Below are positions 8,089 through 15,648 of a stretch of 64,000 bases of DNA, piece after piece. The notes beneath the pieces are model-generated. The model saw nothing but the letters and a program-made list of their open reading frames with translations. It was not told the origin of the DNA and ran no database searches. Every line of letters starts with the position of its first letter. The first letter of the stretch is position 1. The DNA is taken from NCBI RefSeq assembly GCF_037940415.1, contig NZ_CP149798.1, forward strand, positions 2,042,501-2,106,500, read 5' to 3'. Position numbers and translations under genes: made by a program. Source of the stretch: Streptomyces sp. f51 (GTDB lineage: Bacteria > Actinomycetota > Actinomycetes > Streptomycetales > Streptomycetaceae).

Positions 8089-8913
8089 ATGAGCACCACC
8101 CCGAGCACCACGAGCACCACACGACCTGAGAGCACCCCGTACGGCACCACCGACACCGGCCCCGGCGCCGACCTCCCGCCCGGCCTCCCCCTCGCCGGAC
8201 AGCGTGTCGTCGTCATGGGCGGCAGCTCCGGCATCGGCGAGGCCGCGGCGGCCCTCTTCGCCGCGGACGGCGCCGAAGTGGTCGTCACCGGCCGCGACCG
8301 CAAGAAGCTGGAGGCCGCCGCCGGACGGATCGGCGGCAAGACGAGCACATACCGCCTCGACGGCACGGACCCGGCGCAGATCGACGCGTTCTTCGACCGG
8401 TCCGGCCCACTGGACCACCTGGTCCTGTCGCTCAGCGGGGCCGCGGGCGCCGGCCCCTTCGCCGAACTGGACCTCGCCGAACTGGAGACCGGGTTCGCCG
8501 CCAAGTTCTGGCCCTACGTGCGCATCCTGCGGGCCGCCCTGCCGCACCTGCGGGCGGACGGCTCCGTGACGCTGGTGACCGCCGCCTCGGCGCGCGCCGC
8601 GTTCCCCGGCACGGCCGGACTCGCCGCGATCAACGGCGCCCTGGAGGCGATGGTCCCGCCGCTCGCCGTCGAACTGGCGCCGCTGCGGATCAACGCGGTC
8701 TCCCCCGGGGTCGTCGACACGCCCTGGTGGGACGCCATGCCCGCCGCGCGGCGCGAGGCGCTGTTCCAGGGGATCGCCGACTCCACCCCGGCGGGCCGGG
8801 TCGGGCACCCCGGCGACATAGCCCGCGCCCTGCATCTGCTGGCCACCAACGGCTTCATGACCGGGGTCGTCCTCGACTGCACCGGCGGGGCCAACCTGGC
8901 CACCGGCCGCTGA
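8089..8913 (+). CDS. SDR-family protein lacking the usual YxxxK pair
   Basis: A 274-residue Rossmann protein. A Thr/Ser-rich N-terminal leader of about 40 residues precedes GGSSGIGEA, and a C-terminal PGVVDTPWW motif is typical of SDRs. The active site is odd: after the serine in AASARAAF, the place of YxASK is taken by LAAIN, so catalytic Tyr and Lys are both missing. It may be non-catalytic, a sensor, or use another acid. GAAGGGG about 10 nt before the ATG supports the start. It is divergent from a TetR gene with paired operators between them, so expression is probably induced by the TetR ligand. A hairpin at 8921-8957 ends the transcript. Confidence 0.85.
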   Translation: MSTTPSTTSTTRPESTPYGTTDTGPGADLPPGLPLAGQRVVVMGGSSGIGEAAAALFAADGAEVVVTGRDRKKLEAAAGRIGGKTSTYRLDGTDPAQIDAFFDRSGPLDHLVLSLSGAAGAGPFAELDLAELETGFAAKFWPYVRILRAALPHLRADGSVTLVTAASARAAFPGTAGLAAINGALEAMVPPLAVELAPLRINAVSPGVVDTPWWDAMPAARREALFQGIADSTPAGRVGHPGDIARALHLLATNGFMTGVVLDCTGGANLATGR

Positions 8914-8920
8914 CCCGCGG

Positions 8921-8957
8921 CGGCCGGACGGTCGCCGCGCGGGCGGCCGTCCGGCCG
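8921..8957. terminator. Bidirectional hairpin terminator
   Basis: Eleven-bp perfect stem (8921-8931 with 8947-8957) and a 15-nt loop between the convergent SDR (ends 8913) and arabinofuranosidase (ends 8977) genes. Confidence 0.65.
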
Positions 8958-8976
8958 TCGGCGAACCGGCGGGCGG

Positions 8977-10533
8977 CTACGGCGCCCAGGGTGCCGTGAC
9001 GGCCCAGCTCACGTCGTCCGTCCACGAGGTGGTGCTGTCGAAGGAGTTCGAGCCGCCGTCGCTCGCGATGTAGACGGCGTAGTCGTAGTGCCGGAGATAA
9101 CGCGTCGGGTAGTTGTACGACGCGAACGAGGTCCCCGTACCGCTCTTGCCCGTCCCCGCGCAGAACGTGGCGTCCTGTCTGAACTGCGCCGTGCCGGTCA
9201 TGGGCTGGCGGTAGAGCCGGAAGTTGAAATGCCGCAGGAAGTCGCCCGGGTAGTTCCGCGACTCGAAGGAGTAACAGGAGCCGTCGGCCAGTCCCTTGCG
9301 CACGATCCAGGTGGCGTCGCCCTTGTCGAGTGCCGAACTGGCCGACGTGACGGCCGAGACGACCGCCGCGTCCGCCTGGTGGCGGAGGTAGTCGGTCGTG
9401 CAGCAGGCGGTGGTCGCGCGCAGCGAGATCTCGGACCCCGCCGTGAGCGAGCCGGTGCTGCCGGTCGAGCCGCCGTAGCCGACGGACACGATGTTCGACT
9501 GCACCAGATTGTCCGCGGCGTCCGTCGGAATGCCCGAGGTCATGACGCCCTCGAAGAACGACCCGATGGAGCCGTTGCTGTTGTCGCCGCCCGTGCCCAG
9601 GACGATCGCGCCCTCCTGATGCATGGGCGAGTAGCCGCTCGTGGTGGGCTCGCCCCCGGAATAGGTGGTCGTGAGACCGCCCGATTGCGCGTTGCCGTAT
9701 TTCAGCGCGAAATGGTCCTGACCGTTGTTCTTCAGCAGAGCGGTCACGAAGGGCATCGCGCCGGTGCCGGTGTTCGACGTGTTCCTGCTGTATCCGGCGT
9801 CCGACTGGAACAGCCCGTTCTCCAGGTCGGCCTGCACCCAGGGCCCCTGGCCGTAGCAGGGCGAGAACCAGCACTCGGTGCCGAAGTTGATCGCGTCCAT
9901 GTGGCCGTTGCCGGTGTCCAGGTTGTTGGTCTCGGCGTTGCCGTAGTCGAAGCAGCAGCTGCCGTTGACATGGGTGCCCGAGGTCACCATGTACATCCCC
10001 TCGGCCGCCCCGTTCGTGGCGACCCCCGAGGTGGAGTTGTCCCGGTAACCCATGCCGGCCGAGATCTCCAGACCGTAGACCTGGTGGCCGCCCGCGGTCA
10101 CCGGCAACGCGTCCGCGGGCGCCCCGACATCGGCCGCGCCCGCCCCGCCCGCGCCCTCGATCGTGAGGTCGTTGTGGCGCGAGGACTGGTCGTAGATCTT
10201 CGTGACGACGCAGGTCGTGCCGTTGCAGAAGGAGTCCTGGGCGGCCGCGTTCGCGTATCCGCCGGCCGCGAGGAGACCGATGTCCGCGGTGGCTCCGTCG
10301 GAGGCGCGCCGCACCCGGTAGAGCGAGCCGCCGTACGAGGAGGAGAGCGCCCTGACGAGGCTGTGCGCGGCCACGCAGGGGGTGCCCGCGGTGGCGTAGA
10401 CGTCACAGGGGAGCGACCCCGCGGCGGTGGCCGACGGCGTGCCGACGGCGAACGCGACCACGGCCGCCATCACCGACAGCACGGCCAGGGCGGTGTTTCT
10501 GAGACTTCGTAAGCGCACGAAGGACGACAACAC
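8977..10533 (-). CDS. abfB: Secreted alpha-L-arabinofuranosidase, GH54 plus CBM42
   Basis: A 518-residue secreted enzyme that should release arabinose from arabinoxylan or arabinan. The GTG start has AGAGG 6 nt upstream and yields a signal peptide (charged start, hydrophobic core, ending ATAA). The catalytic GH54 domain has many paired cysteines and the segment ADLENGLF, which by my recollection of the fungal AbfB family holds the catalytic glutamate. The C-terminal ~135 residues are a CBM42 beta-trefoil with three FLRH/YLRH repeats (TTDYLRH, GDFLRH, TRYLRH). Full length suggests an intact enzyme. Three direct repeats upstream (10577-10637) probably control it. The gene interrupts what looks like a kinase/regulator operon. 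Confidence 0.9.
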   Translation of the reverse strand: MLSSFVRLRSLRNTALAVLSVMAAVVAFAVGTPSATAAGSLPCDVYATAGTPCVAAHSLVRALSSSYGGSLYRVRRASDGATADIGLLAAGGYANAAAQDSFCNGTTCVVTKIYDQSSRHNDLTIEGAGGAGAADVGAPADALPVTAGGHQVYGLEISAGMGYRDNSTSGVATNGAAEGMYMVTSGTHVNGSCCFDYGNAETNNLDTGNGHMDAINFGTECWFSPCYGQGPWVQADLENGLFQSDAGYSRNTSNTGTGAMPFVTALLKNNGQDHFALKYGNAQSGGLTTTYSGGEPTTSGYSPMHQEGAIVLGTGGDNSNGSIGSFFEGVMTSGIPTDAADNLVQSNIVSVGYGGSTGSTGSLTAGSEISLRATTACCTTDYLRHQADAAVVSAVTSASSALDKGDATWIVRKGLADGSCYSFESRNYPGDFLRHFNFRLYRQPMTGTAQFRQDATFCAGTGKSGTGTSFASYNYPTRYLRHYDYAVYIASDGGSNSFDSTTSWTDDVSWAVTAPWAP

Positions 10534-10576
10534 GGTGCACCTCTTCCGTTCCTGGTAGGACAGTGCGGGTGCCCGG

Positions 10577-10637
10577 TCGAAATACCGGACATCGTTCGAT
10601 CGATATACCGAACCCATTCCCGGTCGACATTCCGAAC
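10577..10637. promoter_or_regulatory. Three phased direct repeats upstream of abfB
   Basis: The 14-bp motif TCGANATNCCGRAC occurs at 10577, 10600 and 10624, 23 and 24 bp apart, beginning 44 bp before the abfB start. Regular spacing near two helical turns suggests an array of sites for one regulator, most simply a sugar-responsive one. The protein is unknown. Confidence 0.55.
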
Positions 10638-10816
10638 GATTACGGAAACGCCCCGGCTCGGGAATGCCAAAGGGGCTCGTTGAATTCCGAGGCGATTATT
10701 TGCCCGTGCCCGGGGGCCGTCAAGACGCGCGGAGCCGAACGACGGCGTCGTCCGGGAAGCCGCCGAAGCCCGCCGAGCGGGCGGCCCGGGGCCCCTGCCG
10801 CCTTACGCTTGGCCGC

Positions 10817-11458
10817 GTGAACGAGATGCCCCGGGACCACCGGCCCGCCAAGTCCGTCCGTGTCCTGCTCGCCGAGGACCAGAAGATGATGCGCGGGGCG
10901 CTCGCCCTGCTGCTCGGGATGGAGCCGGACATCGAGGTGGTCGCGCAGGTGTCCGCGGGGGACGAGATCGTGGACGCGGTGCTGACCGGCCGGCCCGATG
11001 TGGCCCTGCTGGACATCGAGTTGCCGGGGATGAGCGGGCTGGACGCCGCCGCCGAACTGCGGGAGCAGGCGCCCGACTGCCGGGTGCTGATCCTCACCAC
11101 CTTCGGCCGCCCCGGCTATCTGCGGCGGGCCATGGAGGCGGGCGCCGCCGGGTTCCTGGTCAAGGACGGGCCCGTCGAGGAACTGGCCGAGGCGATCCGG
11201 CGGGTGCTGACCGGGGAGACCGTCATCGATCCGGCGCTCGCCGCCGCCGCGCTGAGTGCCGGGCCCAGTCCGCTCACGGCCCGCGAGTGCGACGTCCTGA
11301 ACGCGTCCGTGGACGGCGCCACCGTCGCCGACATCGCCGCCAAGCTGCACCTGTCCGAATCGACCGTCCGCAACTATCTGTCCTCGGCCATCGGCAAGAC
11401 GGGCACCCGCAACCGCATGGAGGCGCTGCGCGAGGCCCGTCAACAGGGCTGGCTGTAG
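10817..11458 (+). CDS. NarL/FixJ-family response regulator (DesR-like)
   Basis: A 213-residue regulator: receiver domain with acidic pair near Glu20/Asp21, phospho-acceptor Asp66 in LLDIELPGMSG and Lys in FLVKDG, then a LuxR-type helix-turn-helix (LTAREC to STVRNYL). The GTG at 10817 has TACGCT ending 7 nt upstream as a possible -10 hexamer and no ribosome binding site, so it is probably leaderless; ATG at 10826 is the alternative. No kinase is adjacent. The closest DesK-type kinase is at 6053-7303, the family's usual partner, so the pair may have been split by insertion of the TetR/SDR and abfB genes. Terminated by the palindrome at 11488. Confidence 0.87.
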   Translation: MNEMPRDHRPAKSVRVLLAEDQKMMRGALALLLGMEPDIEVVAQVSAGDEIVDAVLTGRPDVALLDIELPGMSGLDAAAELREQAPDCRVLILTTFGRPGYLRRAMEAGAAGFLVKDGPVEELAEAIRRVLTGETVIDPALAAAALSAGPSPLTARECDVLNASVDGATVADIAAKLHLSESTVRNYLSSAIGKTGTRNRMEALREARQQGWL

Positions 11459-11487
11459 CGGGCCCCCGGCGGGCGCCCTCCGCCGAC

Positions 11488-11513
11488 GCGCGTCCCGCCC
11501 GGGCGGGACGCGC
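11488..11513. terminator. Perfect 26-nt palindrome, bidirectional terminator
   Basis: Thirteen-base arms with no spacer lie between the convergent response regulator (ends 11458) and the sigma-partner gene (ends 11529). Confidence 0.65.
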
Positions 11514-11528
11514 GCCCCTCCGCTCACC

Positions 11529-12368
11529 TCACCTGGTCACCGCCGCCGACTTGTAGCTCGTACCCGCCGGGGCGAGGCACACGAACCAGTTGGCCGGGGA
11601 GCCCGCGACCGGGCGGATCACCGGCTTGAGCTCCTTGGCGAAACCGGCGCCCTCGGACGCCCGCGGGACCAGGGTCGACGTGCCGTCGCTCCAACTGCAC
11701 GTGGCCTTACGGGCGGTCGGAGCGACCTTGCCGATCACCAGCAGCCGATACGCCCCCGCCGTACCGGCCCGGCCGGTCCGCAGCGGCACCGACGCGGCCT
11801 CGATGTCCGCGCCCGAGAACGAGTCGCCCTTCTCGGCCGGCCCGTCCAGCACCGTCGTCGGATGCCCCTCGCCCACCAGCAGGTCGACGAAGACCCAGCT
11901 CTTGCCGATGAGGTCCGAGGCGACTTCGGTACCCGTCGGCGTGAGGCCGTACTCGCCCATCTGGCTCCGCTGGTACTGCGCCTCCTCCTCGTCCTTCGGC
12001 GCACCCCAGACGATGACGGTGACGCTCCACTCCTTGCCGTGGTCCCACGCCGTGGCCAGCGTGGTCGTCCGCGGCTCGTACACGTGCCGCTGTTCCGGCG
12101 TCGACGGCGCGGTGACGGCCGGCGCGACCCCCCTGCCGTCGTCCGCACCCGTACCCCCCGCCAGCGCCAGCGTCCCCGTGGAGCCCGCGATGACCAGGGC
12201 CGCCGCTGCCGCCGTCGCCCAGCGGCGCGCCTTGCGGCGCCGGCCGCCGCGCAGCACCGCCTGGCAGGGGGCCATGCCGATCTCGACCTCGTCCGCCGCC
12301 CGGGCCAGCAGGAAAGCGATGTCCGCGTCCGTCGCCATGCCGTGATCCGTCTCCCGGTTCGCGCTCAT
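11529..12368 (-). CDS. Membrane-anchored partner of ECF sigma factor (possible anti-sigma)
   Basis: A 279-residue protein. A short cytoplasmic N-terminus (1-48, ending in basic GGRRRKARR) is followed by one transmembrane helix (about 50-72) and a large extracytoplasmic domain without a recognised fold. Its ATG overlaps the stop of the upstream sigma gene (TGATG), so translation is coupled. Genes of this layout accompany SigE-family ECF factors in Streptomyces. The cytoplasmic segment is short for a zinc-binding anti-sigma factor and no HxxxCxxC motif is visible, so a role as anti-sigma factor is inference from position; it may be a sensor or a target instead. Confidence 0.8.
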   Translation of the reverse strand: MSANRETDHGMATDADIAFLLARAADEVEIGMAPCQAVLRGGRRRKARRWATAAAAALVIAGSTGTLALAGGTGADDGRGVAPAVTAPSTPEQRHVYEPRTTTLATAWDHGKEWSVTVIVWGAPKDEEEAQYQRSQMGEYGLTPTGTEVASDLIGKSWVFVDLLVGEGHPTTVLDGPAEKGDSFSGADIEAASVPLRTGRAGTAGAYRLLVIGKVAPTARKATCSWSDGTSTLVPRASEGAGFAKELKPVIRPVAGSPANWFVCLAPAGTSYKSAAVTR

Positions 12369-12907
12369 CACTTCCGCCCCTCGTGCGTCACCCTGTCCGC
12401 CAAGCCGGGCAGGACACGGAGTTTCGCGATCCCCTTGGCCGCGTTGCTCTTCACCGCGCCCACCGAGCAGCCCATCGCCTCGGCCGCCTGGCTCTCGCTC
12501 AGGTCCTCCCAGTAGCGCAGGACCACCGCCTGTCGCTGACGCGGCGGCAGCCCGGCCAGTGCCGTGACCAGGGCGCCGCGGTCGTCGGCGCGGCCGATCG
12601 GGTCACTGCCGTCGGGCACCTCGCGGCCCAGCCCCGAGTCGTCCTTCGGGGCGAGGAACTCCTTGAGCTTCCTGCGGTGTCCGCGTGCGTGCGCGTTGAT
12701 CATCACGCGCCGTACGTACGCCTCCGGCTCGTCGGCCGAACCGACCCTGCGCCAGGCCACGTACACCTGCTCCAGCGTCGTCTGGGCCAGGTCCTCGGCG
12801 GCGTGCCGCTCCCCCGTCAGGAGGAAGGCCGTACGCATCAGCCGCGGCCAGCGGCCGACGACGAAGGCCTGGAACTCCGCGTCCCGAGCCTGTTTCCGAT
12901 CCCCCAT
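12368..12907 (-). CDS. SigE-family ECF RNA polymerase sigma factor
   Basis: A 179-residue ECF sigma factor. Region 2 (FVVGRWPRLMRTAFLLTG, then AAEDLAQTTLEQVY) binds core polymerase and the -10 element; region 4 (LPPRQRQAVVLRYWEDLSE, then GCSVGAVKSN) binds the -35. The sequence belongs to the actinobacterial SigE-family ECF group. GAGGAGG 6 nt before the ATG fixes the start. It overlaps the downstream membrane-protein gene by one base. The two form a short operon, separated from the MFS gene on the same strand by about 50 nt. Confidence 0.9.
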   Translation of the reverse strand: MGDRKQARDAEFQAFVVGRWPRLMRTAFLLTGERHAAEDLAQTTLEQVYVAWRRVGSADEPEAYVRRVMINAHARGHRRKLKEFLAPKDDSGLGREVPDGSDPIGRADDRGALVTALAGLPPRQRQAVVLRYWEDLSESQAAEAMGCSVGAVKSNAAKGIAKLRVLPGLADRVTHEGRK

Positions 12908-12958
12908 GAGTACCTCCTCGATGACTGAAGGAGTCCGCGGGCACCGGATTTCGTTGCC

Positions 12959-14386
12959 TCACCGCCGGGAGATTCCCCGCGGCAGCCACAGGAGCATCAT
13001 CAGCGCGCCGGCCAGCAGCATCACGCCGCTGACCCGGAACGCCAGGGCGTATCCGGCGGTCAGCGCCTCGCCGGAGACACTTCCGCCGGTCCGGGTCGCC
13101 GCGATCGTGGACATGATCGCGAGTCCCAGCGAACCGCCCATCACCCGTGAGGTGTTGACCAGTCCCGACACCAGCCCGGCGTCCTCCGGCACCGCGCCCG
13201 AGGTCGCGAGCGCGGCCAGCGGTGTCGCGGCCAGACCGGCGCCCGCCATCATCAGGACGCCGGGCAGCATGATCGCCGTGAGGTACGAGCCGTCCGCCGT
13301 CATGGTCGACTGCCAGCCGAAGCCGGCCGCGGCCAGGAGCGTGCCGATGACCGCCACGTTGCGCGCCCCGACGACCGGCATCAGGCGCGGCGCCGTCTTC
13401 GAGCCGATGACCACGGCCAGGGAGCTGGGCACCAGGGCCAGGCCCGCGCCCAGCGGCGAGTAGCCGAGCACGTTCTGCGCGTACAGCGTCATGAAGAACC
13501 ACATGCAGAACATCGCGGAACCGGAGACGAACATGGCCGCGTTCGCCGAGGACACCGACCGCAGCCGCAGCAGCTTCAGCGGCATCAGCGGCGCCGCCGT
13601 CCACGCCTCGACGGCCAGGAACACCCCGATGAGAGCGGCTCCCGCGCAGAGCGGCACGAGCGTCGCCGCCGCGGCCCAGCCCTCGGCCTCCGTCTGCACG
13701 ATCCCGTACGCCAGGGTCGCGAGTCCCGCCGTCACCAGGAGGGCGCCCGGCAGGTCGAGCCGCCGTCCGTCCCCGGCCCGGCTCTCCGTCAGCCGGCGGG
13801 CCGCGCCGGCCAGCACGATCGCTCCGACGGGGACGTTGATGAGGAGCACCCAGCGCCACGACAGACCGTCGACCAGCAGTCCGCCGACGAGTCCGCCCGC
13901 CGCGCCGCCGCCGGCGCCCACGGCGGTCCAGGTCGCGATGGCCCGTGCGCGGGCCGCGCCCTCGGGGACGGCCGAGGTCAGGATCGTCAGGGTCGAGGGC
14001 GCGAGCACCGCGGCCCCCAGCCCCTGCGCGGCGCGCGCGAGGAGCAGTTGGGTGCCTTCCTGGGCGAGGCCGCCGGCGGCCGAGGCGAGGGTGAAGAGCG
14101 CGAGGCCCACCAGGAACATCCGCTTGCGCCCGTACAGGTCACCGGCCCGCCCGCCGAGCAGCATGAATCCGGCGAAGGCGATCGAGTAGGCGTTCACCAC
14201 CCACTGGAGTCCGGTGGCGCTCAGCCCGAGGTCGGCCCGCATGGAGGGCAGGGCCACGTTGACGACGGACACGTCCAGGACGACCAGGAACTGTCCGGCA
14301 CACGCGAGCGCGATCACCAGCCAGGTGGGCGGGGCGGTACGGGCTGACGTCCTGGTGTCTTCAACGGCTCGGAGCATGAGTGTCAT
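12959..14386 (-). CDS. MFS transporter, DHA2 (EmrB/QacA) drug efflux type
   Basis: A 475-residue, about 14-helix proton-driven exporter. Typical motifs are visible: LDVSVVNVALPSM in the first helix (DHA2 motif D1), GGRAGDLYGRKRMF (motif A, loop 2-3), and a proline/glycine-rich motif C in the fifth helix region. Probably exports amphiphilic drugs or a natural product. An alternative ATG nine bases downstream (14377) exists. It lies between the sigma operon and the thiolase/acyl-CoA dehydrogenase operon on the same strand, but the gaps (about 50 nt on each side) do not prove co-transcription. No regulator gene is adjacent. Confidence 0.87.
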   Translation of the reverse strand: MTLMLRAVEDTRTSARTAPPTWLVIALACAGQFLVVLDVSVVNVALPSMRADLGLSATGLQWVVNAYSIAFAGFMLLGGRAGDLYGRKRMFLVGLALFTLASAAGGLAQEGTQLLLARAAQGLGAAVLAPSTLTILTSAVPEGAARARAIATWTAVGAGGGAAGGLVGGLLVDGLSWRWVLLINVPVGAIVLAGAARRLTESRAGDGRRLDLPGALLVTAGLATLAYGIVQTEAEGWAAAATLVPLCAGAALIGVFLAVEAWTAAPLMPLKLLRLRSVSSANAAMFVSGSAMFCMWFFMTLYAQNVLGYSPLGAGLALVPSSLAVVIGSKTAPRLMPVVGARNVAVIGTLLAAAGFGWQSTMTADGSYLTAIMLPGVLMMAGAGLAATPLAALATSGAVPEDAGLVSGLVNTSRVMGGSLGLAIMSTIAATRTGGSVSGEALTAGYALAFRVSGVMLLAGALMMLLWLPRGISRR

Positions 14387-14450
14387 GCTCTCAACCCGCT
14401 TACGGTCCTTGCATCAGGATTTCGGCCCAGCCGGGTCTACGGCGCCGGAT

Positions 14451-15641
14451 CTAGGACCTGCGCAGGAGTGTCACCACCGCCGCGCCGCCGAGGCCGATGT
14501 TGTGGGCCAGGGCGACCCGGGCCCCCGGGACCTGCCGCGCCTCGGCCTCGCCTCTCAACTGCCAGACCAGCTCGGCGACTTGGGCGATGCCCGTCGCGCC
14601 CAGCGGATGGCCCTTGGAGATCAGTCCGCCGGAGGGGTTCACCACCCAGCGTCCGCCGTACGTGGTGGCCCCCGACTCCACGAGGGGCCCCGACTCCCCC
14701 TCCGCGCACATGCCGAGCGCCTCGTAGGTCAGCAGTTCGTTGACGGAGAAGCAGTCGTGGAGCTCCACGACGTCCACGTCCTCGATGCCGAGCCCGGAGC
14801 GTTCGTAGACCCGGCGCGCGGCCTCCCGCGACATCGGCAGGCCGACGACGTCGATGCAGGAGCCGGAGGCGAAGGACTCCTCGGTGTCGGTGGTCATCGC
14901 CTGGGCGACGATCTCGACCGCCCGGTCCTCCAGCCCGTGCCGCTCGGCGAACCGTTCGGACACGACGACGGCCGCGGCGGCGCCGTCCGAGGTGGGCGAG
15001 CACTGGAGCCGGGTCAGCGGCCGGTGCACGGCCTTCGCGGCGAGGATCTCCTCGACGGAGTACACGTCCTGGAACTGGGCGTACGGGTTGTTCGCGGAGT
15101 GGCGGTGGTTCTTGGCGCCGACGGCGGCGAGCTGGGCCTCGGTCGTGCCGTACCGCTCCATGTGCTCGCGGGCCGCGTCGCCGAAGATCTGCGCGGTGGG
15201 CGGGGACATCTCGAAGCCGTGCCGGGCGGCCATGATCCCGTAGTGCCGGGCGACGGGCGAGGTGGCGAAGTCCCCGCCGTCGGCGCCCGATCCGAGCGAT
15301 CCCCGCTTCATCTTCTCGAAGCCGAGCGCGAGCACGCAGTCGCTGACGCCGCCCTGGACGAACTGCCGGGCCAGCATGAACGCGCTGGCCCCCGTGGCGC
15401 AGTTGTTGTTGACGTTGTACACGGGCACGCCGGTCAGGCCGAGTTCGTAGGCGGCGCGCTGGCCGGCGGTGGAGGGCTGGAAGCAGTGGCCGACCGGGAC
15501 CTGTTCCACGTCCGTGTAGGCGATCCCGGCGTCGGCCAGGGCGGCGGTACCGGCCTCCCGGACCATGTCCCAGTACGGCCACTCGCGGGTCTCGGGCTTC
15601 TCGAACCGGGTCATGCCGACCCCGACGACGTACGTCCTCAT
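14451..15641 (-). CDS. SCP-x-type thiolase / lipid-transfer protein (Ltp-like)
   Basis: A 396-residue thiolase-fold protein resembling the N-terminal part of sterol carrier protein x and mycobacterial Ltp proteins (Rv3523/Rv3540c group). The nucleophile position is Cys81 in [15 protein letters not shown] and GHPLGATG supply the histidine motifs. Depending on subtype such proteins are thiolases or retro-aldolases acting on steroid side-chain CoA esters. The start at 15641 has TAGGAG 5 nt upstream, overlapping the stop of the acyl-CoA dehydrogenase gene, so the two are an operon. A KstR-type operator (18015) precedes the pair. The longer frame to 15656 would overlap the previous gene without support. 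Confidence 0.87.
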   Translation of the reverse strand: MRTYVVGVGMTRFEKPETREWPYWDMVREAGTAALADAGIAYTDVEQVPVGHCFQPSTAGQRAAYELGLTGVPVYNVNNNCATGASAFMLARQFVQGGVSDCVLALGFEKMKRGSLGSGADGGDFATSPVARHYGIMAARHGFEMSPPTAQIFGDAAREHMERYGTTEAQLAAVGAKNHRHSANNPYAQFQDVYSVEEILAAKAVHRPLTRLQCSPTSDGAAAAVVVSERFAERHGLEDRAVEIVAQAMTTDTEESFASGSCIDVVGLPMSREAARRVYERSGLGIEDVDVVELHDCFSVNELLTYEALGMCAEGESGPLVESGATTYGGRWVVNPSGGLISKGHPLGATGIAQVAELVWQLRGEAEARQVPGARVALAHNIGLGGAAVVTLLRRS

Positions 15642-15648
15642 GGCGCTC

